Below the pieces are notes generated by a model. It ran no database searches and was not told the origin of the DNA. It worked only from the letters and a program-made list of their open reading frames with translations. A stretch of 64,000 bases of DNA from Phragmites australis (Eukaryota; Streptophyta; Magnoliopsida; Poales; Poaceae), in assembly GCF_958298935.1 (NCBI RefSeq), contig NC_084935.1, positions 10,722,501-10,786,500 on the forward strand, read 5' to 3'. Position 1 is the first letter of the stretch. Every line of letters starts with the position of its first letter. Position numbers and translations under genes: made by a program. Shown here in pieces: positions 57,859-64,000 of this stretch.

Positions 57859-59062
57859 AATTATCCATTATCATTCACAATGATCACACGATTATTTGGA
57901 CACTCCTTAATTACGTGCCCACGGCCTCCACACTTGAAGCACTGAATCCCACTACTCTTGGCTATAGAACCCACTGAAGTAGAGGTGGATGCTGCAGGTT
58001 TAGAACTCATGCTTGGGACAGCAGTGTTCTTCCCACTAAAAACACCTTGAACATTAGAACGTAAGCCTCCACTTGAGTTTTTCACCGATGAGGGTGCAGC
58101 AGCAAACCTTGAGATTGACTTGCTTCCTCCTGACATAGTCCTTGTGCCATATGACAAGGACTTGCTATTCTTAGCATCTTGCTGCAGTTGGCGTTCAGCT
58201 TTGGTTGCTTGATGTACCAAATCAATAAGATGACGGTATGGCTGAAACTCAACAATGCGCTGAATATTACGATGTAGACCAGCCATAAAATGTGCAATAG
58301 TTTGCTCTTCATCTTCATACGCATTGGCTCTAATCATAGCCTTCTCCATCTCTTTATAATACTCTTCAACGGAGAAACTTCCTTGCTTCAGATTCTGTAA
58401 TTTATCAAAAAGATCACGCCGATAGTGCTTCGGCACAAAACGAATTCTCATTTCTCGCTTCATCTCATCCCAAGTAGCAATAGGATTTTCTCCATCTTCT
58501 TCACGATCATGGAGAAGTTGTTCCCACCATATCAGAGCATATCCATCTAACTCAAGAGATGCCATTGCTAATTTCTTCTCCTCTGAATAATTATGCAGGG
58601 GAAAGATCTTGTCCACTTTCAACTCCCAAGTGAAATAAGCTTCAGAATAGACCCGCCATCAAATTTTGGCATGGTAAATTTCAGCTTTCCAAACCTCTCC
58701 TCATGGTTGCCTCCTCTATGACGTCGGCGACCAAAACGATATTGTGAATGGTTATCATCATCCACATCTTCAGATTCATCATTGTCATCATTTCTTCGAC
58801 CTCGTCCTCTTCCTCTTCCATGTGCAGCACCTCGGTTCCTTCTTTCATGTTCTCTTGCTCTTCTAGCAGCAGCTCCTCCTTCACTTTCTTCCCCATCTTC
58901 ACCATGGTTGCTTGCACCATCATGAGGTTGGCGACGTACTCTGATTTCAGCCATAAGGGCCTGAAGATCTTGTGTCAACCTATCTTGCTTATCTTCAATG
59001 CTTTGCTTTAGTTCATTAAATTATGCTATAGTAACACAATCTTCTACCTCAATTCCACCCAT
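57859..59062 (-). pseudogene. CRM-like gag, frameshifted
   Basis: Gag starts at ATG 59,062 (MGGIEVEDCV), meets a TAA near 59,021, and continues through an Arg/Glu/Asp-rich tract (58,978-58,660) to FGKLKFTMPKFDGGS. One base is lost near 58,650. The next frame (58,622-57,861) holds the capsid words WWEQLLHDREEDGENPIATW, RIRFVPKHYRRDLFDKLQNL and SFSVEEYYKEMEKAM and the zinc knuckle CFKCGGRGHVIKEC. Length after repair would be about 400 residues, normal for the clade. The capsid part itself is uninterrupted for 253 codons. Confidence 0.88.
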
Positions 59063-60000
59063 CTTCCTGTAAAGTTAGCTAAACACGGACAATAGGTATT
59101 TGTGGAATTATAAAAATTTGGTAGCTCTCACAACCTCACCTCTCTTACCAACCGAAGCTCTTATGAAGTCCCTGCGGGTTACAGGAAAAACAACGTGTGG
59201 TGGTAAAAGAAAGTGATGGTTAGGCGAATACAAGACCAGAGTACCGATTACGATGGCTTGTATGTGGAGCTTAGTGGGGAGTGATACACAAGGAATGCAA
59301 TCTGAATTCTAGTTGTTGTACAGTTAAATAATAATCCAAACTAGAAGTACTCTGCCTAGTGCTGACCACAAGATATGAAAGATATAAATGGATCACACTC
59401 ACGTGCAAAGAAATTTCAGAGTTGATGCAAACAAGGAATATGATTGGGATGCAAGTGTTGCGATTAAACCCAACCAAAATTTTGCACCAAACACGAATAG
59501 CCAACTGGTTGCACAACTTGATGTGATAAACTTTCATCACGTGCACATAAACAAACTGATCTTCAACTATTCTTTCACAATCTTTCTCAACTCTTTCTTT
59601 TCTTTTTTGCAACTTTTCTTTCTTCTCTTTTTTTTGACACACTTTTTTTTTATAGAACTAAACACAAGGATTAGCTATAACACTTGCACACTTTATGATA
59701 GAACAAAACACAACCAGAAGCTATAACTTGATAGGATCAAAGTTTACGCGAAGGATGATGTTGGCTATAGATTTTTTTTTTGGTAGGGATTTTCAGATAT
59801 ATGAAAGAGGCTCAAAAGATACGCAAAGGATGATATGATCAGCAACTAAAACAAAGACTCTAATGAACTGAAACTTAACAAAACTCACTAAAATAACAGA
59901 TTGAAACAAAGGGCTATGGCCAATTTTTTTTTCAGGCTTTTTTTTTGTGGATAGGACGAAACAAAAATATATGTAGCTAAGGGTAAAGAATCCTACCGTG
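59063..60000 (-). other. 5' leader of the CRM-like element
   Basis: Non-coding leader between primer-binding site and gag. On the plus strand it contains CTTTTC/TTTTTT runs near 59,590-59,650 and 59,930. Short open frames on both strands are not supported by any motif. Confidence 0.6.
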
Positions 60001-60021
60001 GGAACGAAAGCTCTGATACCA
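60001..60021 (-). promoter_or_regulatory. Primer-binding site (tRNA-Met type) of the CRM-like element
   Basis: Minus strand begins TGGTATCAGAGC at 60,021, two bases inside the 5' LTR, and matches initiator tRNA-Met exactly over 12 bases. Confidence 0.92.
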
Positions 60022-60023
60022 GA

Positions 60024-61196
60024 TGATACGTCACGATGTCCCGATCTTCACGACGTAGGATCAATCACCAGATAACTAGCTTCAAAAAAGCCAAGATAAC
60101 TTGCTACAAGCAGCGGTAACTAGTGCAACCTGGCAAATAAAACTCGAAGCCAACCACCGTCTTTAACCGGCAACCTGAATCGAGGATTCGCCCAACCACA
60201 CTCTCAAAGAACCAACCAACACAGCCTACAATCAATCAAGGCGAACCTTGAAGGGAGTAGGAGCACCAATTGGGAGCGGATGAAGCCGCCGCTTCTGTAA
60301 TCCCGCGAAGGAAATCACAAGAGCAAAGAGGTAGAGATCACTCTCAATATTTGTTAGCACACAGCTGAACAAAGGGGTTCTGTATTTTGATTATCAAAAA
60401 GTCTGCGTTTGCTATGAAGCAATGGGGTATTTATACTAGGAACAGCCCTCCTAGATAGATATAAACACGAAAAAAAATAAAAAGATAGACTATGTGAATA
60501 GGCTTCCACGAAAAGAGTCTCTGAGTAGTTCCCGCGTGGCTGTTGGTCTTCTGCGCAGTCTTCAGTGTTTTGGTAATAACTCCATCTTGAAAAGTCCAAA
60601 TGATGTGCTGTTGGTTGCGTTGGAAAGCTAACTTGATAAGCTTTCACACCATGTGCAGAATGCACCACAAAACTTTCTAGAGTGGTACAGTTTTACACGG
60701 GAACTTGAACATCAGGATGACTGTTGACTTTCTGACCAGTCTTCACTAATCCAGTCGAAACTCAGCATTGGAAATTCCAAAGTACTCGGCCCTGGTGGCA
60801 TTGAAAACTAGACTTAATAAGCTTTCCAAAATGTGCTCATTAACCTTCATAGCCTTTGGAAATCAAAAGTTATGAATGTTTCTTTCCGACTGTTCTGCAG
60901 GACTGGCCTGGTTCGAGTGTGGTTCTTCTGTGTAGTCATCGCCTTGTGTGTTCTTGCCATCCTCCTTGGTGAACCTGAGCAATAGCAATGTGCACGACTT
61001 AGGCAGTATATACTTCTCATTAATATTAAGATGAACTTCATAAAGTAGCGCGTTCACCTCTTGTTGTAGCTTCTTTGCTCGACTACGTGTAATCGGTCCA
61101 TCAAAGACTTGGGCTGGTGTCGATGTAGGTGGTACTTGAGTTGGTGTAGCTTGAATTGGAGGTTGTAACATGTTGCTTGATGGCGTGGTCATATCA
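60024..61196 (-). repeat. 5' LTR of the CRM-like element
   Basis: 1173 bp, same ends as the 3' LTR, no net length difference, about 21 substitutions (about 16 transitions and 5 transversions counted by eye). The active TATA box would be at 60,428-60,435. Confidence 0.95.
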
Positions 61197-63112
61197 AAGT
61201 ACCCTTTCACTGCAGGTCGTCATATTGAGCCGGCAGTGAAAGCCCTCCCATATATTGCTCAACGCCCGCCCTCTAACACTTAGAAAAATTTTCCGTGCAT
61301 GTGCCTTTCGCGACACCACCATCCCTGCCGCCTCCTCAACACCACCGGCTCCTCCCTGACACCGCCATCCCCGTCGCATCCTCCCCGACGCCGCCGTCCC
61401 CGCCGCATCCCCGACTTCACTGTCCCCGGAGCCCCGTTGTCCCCGTCCCGGAGGCCGCCGTCCCCATCCCTGGAGCCCTGCCGTCCCTGTCCCAGAGCTG
61501 AGGCCGCCGTCTCCGTCCCTACACCGCCGTCCCCCGTCCCGCTTGTGCCGCCGTCATCCGCGCCCACCCGCCTCGCTGACCGATAGAGCAAAGGTAAATC
61601 CCCCTCCCTCCTTCCTCCCTTGTTGTGAGGCGATATCAAATTCGGCTGCACTCGTGTGCATTCAAAATCTACCACTAGTTGATGTCATTTTGATCATTTT
61701 TGCGGTATTTATTTGATTATGTGCTAATTTTTGGTAATTTGAGTTTGGTCTCTCCTTACTATTTGGGAATATGGAGGGATGTGGAGGATGAAGGAAATGC
61801 CCTCCTTTTCCATGAAACATCATTTTCATCAGTGCAGCAATCAATAAATGTGTATGCAACAGAAAGTTATATGTATGCAGCAGAAAGCTCTATAGCCTGC
61901 ACCTCTGTGTGTGTTTTATCATCTTTAGTGCTGAAACTTAAGGGCATGGTTATCTAGTAGGTTATTTGTTTATTGTTACTGTGTAGACTATGCAACTAAA
62001 TAATTTTGCATTTTAACACTAGCTTAATTACATCTTCTCAATTCACTTTGTTTTGTTCCAATACCAGCTAATTAAACTAATATGTATCACAATCTATGAT
62101 TCAAAATTTGTCCATCATGGAATTATCTTGGTGATCATGATTCTCCATATCTTGACACAGCTTGTAGCTGCGAGAAGAAAGGAATACATTCTTTTATCTA
62201 TGGACTATGCAAACTAGCTATTATATTGTCTACTATTGTGGTCTTTAGGGTGGCATGGTGATAGGAATATATATATAGTGGCGATGATGATATGGCTCGA
62301 GGATGCTTCAACATGGCCTGTTTAGAGATGAAGCATTCTTCTCAGGCTAAAAGAAAACTCTAGAGGTCAACCTCAGATAGGGCGTCCAGCTCGTCTTGAG
62401 AGAAGCTGCTCTCTGAACTAGTAGGATTGGCACATAAATGCTGACTTGAGAAGAATGCTTTCTCTCCGAACAGGTAATCAGTACTGAAGTCCTAATAAGG
62501 CCATTTGCTAGAGCCACTATGCTGTAATGTAACATGAACACTATCTTTTCTTTGTAGTAACATTTTTTTGTGTTAGTGTGGTTTGTAGTATATCATTTTT
62601 GCGTATTCTCTGAAATTTAGGACTGCTATGACATGGTATGTTGTTCATCGTGGTCGGCAAAGTGGAGTGTTCTCCAGTTTGGAGGAATACCACGCACAAG
62701 TTAATGGATTCAAATGAGCATGTTACAAAGGATACAAGTTCAAACATGAAGTTGTTGCGGCATACAATAGTCAAATCATTCAAGCTGAGCTAAAATTGGC
62801 TAACTTTGACAATAAAAAATGTGATTTCACGTGTAAAGATGTCATAATCCTAGTTCTAGTTGTAATCATCATTATTTTGCTATGTAAGATGATGTGACTT
62901 GTAAGATCAATGTGTCAACTGTCAGTACCTTTAAGCCTATTTTGCTTTGTAAGATGTGACTTTTTTTGTTAAATGTGGTCGTAACCTATCGATTCCTTCA
63001 TGGTTATCTCACTCTTTCGACAACCTTCCTCCCTCCCTCGCCGGCTTTATCTCTATCTTCCTCCTTCCTCTGCTCTTTATATGTAGAATACTCAACCGCT
63101 CGTCATCATCAT
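61197..63112 (+). mobile_element. CACTA element continuation: subterminal array, GC-rich leader and 5' region
   Basis: After the AAGTA duplication the TTTCACTGC..GAGCCGGCAGTGAAAG array resumes and ends near 61,245. A CCG-rich segment (about 61,300-61,590) follows, with low-complexity open frames on both strands that I do not accept as proteins. From 61.6 to 63.1 kb the sequence is AT-rich, consistent with leader and intron of the TNPA-like gene. It contains an ordinary near-inverted pair around 62,340 and 62,465 (GAAGCATTCTTCTC / GAGAAGAATGCTTTC). Confidence 0.55.
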
Positions 63113-63991
63113 ATGCAGAACTCCCAAGAAGTGATGGCATCACCAACCACCGATCTAGGCCAGGTGTTAGAAGGAGATGTAGTGCCACCGTCAAACATTG
63201 AAGAAGGTAGCCTAAGCCACTACCTCAACCTGGACCAAATAGACGCCTGTGGAGGCGATGAGGTAATTCATAAGTAGATGAATTTGCATCTGTTCTACAT
63301 ATTATCATATAGGTTCCCAATAGTTTTTTTCGCTTATGCACAGATGCTTGATGCTCTAGAGGGTCACGACAATGAGCAATCCCAGGAGCAGCATCGTGTT
63401 TGAGGTCCCTCGAAGATGCCTACGGGACGATTTGTGATCACGGAGGTCTCACCAACAGGGGAGCCAATTGCACCAGAGAGAGTTCTGGGGCCATACAAGT
63501 CAGTCTGTGGGATTGCCGTTAAGGATCACATGCTCATCAGTTACAGATTGTGGACTGGTGAACGAGGTGATCCGCACGTGGTTCCTGATTCGATCAAGAA
63601 TGACATCTTGTGGCCCAAGATATTAGAGTAGTTTGATTTCCCTAAAGAGACAGATATGGAAGTAGTTAAGCGTAAGACGCTAAAGATTATGGGCCTTTCA
63701 TTTAAGAACTGGAAGGGGACACTGAACAGAACGTATGTGCAGAAAGGTACAACGCCAGATTTTCGCAAATGACCGCAACTGGAAGATCATTGGCAAGCCT
63801 TTGCGGAGTATAAGTTGTCGGAAGAAGCACAGAGGTTGAGTGAGGTGAACAAAGCAAACTCGAAGAAGAACCTGTACCCCCATAGAGTCGGCAGTCGTGG
63901 GTACGTGAGGAAAGAAAGGCAGTGGCAACAACAGCTAGATGAACTGCGAGAAAGAGGAGTCACGCCTGAGATGGAGGGATGGAGCGAATGA
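63113..63991 (+). pseudogene. CACTA TNPA-like protein (Ptta/En_Spm family), with stops
   Basis: TNPA-type proteins bind the subterminal repeats of CACTA elements and assist transposition. Exon 1 (63,113-63,262) starts MQNSQEVMASPTTDLG and ends at a GAG/GTAATT donor. Exon 2 starts at 63,344 after TGCACAG and keeps the same phase. It shows YKSVCGIAVKDHMLISYRLW, DPHVVPDSIKNDILWPKILE, KRKTLKIMGLSFKNWKGTLN and ANSKKNLYPHRVGSRGYVRK, the Transposase_24/Ptta pattern ending in the G-Y family word. In-frame stops are TGA 63,401, TAG 63,629 and TGA near 63,770; all else stays in one frame. A last TGA at 63,989 may be the end or another lesion, as the window ends. Confidence 0.78.
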
Positions 63992-64000
63992 TCGACACAC

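Larger units (their letters stand above)
53262..61196 (-). mobile_element. Young Ty3/gypsy chromovirus (CRM-like), complete with LTRs and target duplication
   Basis: LTRs at 53,262-54,434 and 60,024-61,196 are both 1173 bp and differ at about 21 positions by my count (about 1.8%). The 5-bp duplication AAGTA flanks it exactly (53,257-53,261 and 61,197-61,201). The minus strand holds primer-binding site, gag, protease, RT, RNase H, integrase and a polypurine tract in standard gypsy order. The integrase tail and its extension into the LTR suggest the CRM chromovirus clade; centromere targeting is not shown. Despite the recent LTRs the frame has at least four premature stops (near 59,021, 57,418, 56,872 and 54,991) and a gag frameshift near 58,650, so it cannot encode its own machinery. 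Confidence 0.92.

Noticed and set aside
61280..61675. Arg/Gly/Ala-rich minus-strand ORF and Pro/Ser-rich plus-strand ORFs
   Set aside because: All overlap the CCG-rich leader of the CACTA element; composition alone explains them.
1..64000. tRNA, rRNA or other structured RNA genes
   Set aside because: No tRNA or rRNA gene was recognised; the tRNA-Met-like words are retrotransposon primer-binding sites only.

Overview
This is a gene-poor, repeat-dense stretch of plant nuclear DNA. It is almost certainly from a grass (Poaceae). The evidence is a GC-rich NLR coiled-coil exon of cereal type, LTR retrotransposons primed by tRNA-Met (TGGTATCAGAGC-type sites), Sirevirus, Tekay, CRM-like and Tat relatives, CACTA/En-Spm elements and an L1-type LINE. 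The species cannot be named from the sequence alone. Only one host gene looks real: the first coding exon of an NLR resistance gene at the left edge (427-692, minus), with a TATA box upstream. A broken NAC transcription-factor fragment (about 5.6-6.06 kb, minus) is the only other host-type coding sequence recognised.

Layout. 0-0.8 kb: NLR exon and promoter. About 1.4-4.74 kb: a minus-strand solo LTR (copy A). 4.74-7.59 kb: mixed intergenic DNA with the NAC relic. 7.59-8.9 kb: head of a CACTA element, fused to 8.9-15.5 kb, a 5'-truncated Tekay chromovirus with a deleted RNase H/integrase core and a 3.1-kb 3' LTR. 15.5-29.48 kb: a decayed Sirevirus (Ty1/copia) with both LTRs, interrupted at 22.63-26.79 kb by a 4.2-kb solo LTR (copy B) related to copy A. 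29.5-31.7 kb: non-coding. 31.76-40.2 kb: pieces of a probable hAT element around a long minus-strand L1 LINE (about 32.17-39.71 kb). 40.2-49.39 kb: a Tat-type gypsy remnant split by a gag-protease-only gypsy element (41,982-47,871, target duplication AGTAG). 49.39-53.1 kb: a CACTA element with a TNP2 transposase. 53.1-64 kb: a second CACTA segment with a TNPA-like (Ptta/En_Spm) gene. Its repeat-rich head is split by a young CRM-like gypsy element (53,262-61,196, LTRs of 1173 bp each, target duplication AAGTA).

How the parts relate. The nesting gives a relative history: the Tat remnant was hit by the gag-protease element and is abutted by CACTA; the CACTA head was hit by the CRM-like element; the Sirevirus was hit by the element that left solo LTR B. 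Every transposon reading frame seen carries stops, frameshifts or deletions, so none looks autonomous. No clearly new biological system was found. The best candidates for follow-up are the CRM-like element (recent LTRs but a broken coding region, plus a coding tail inside the LTR), the unassigned ORF in the gag-protease-only element, and the CACTA/Tekay chimera. All assignments come from reading translated sequence by eye; no database search was run.
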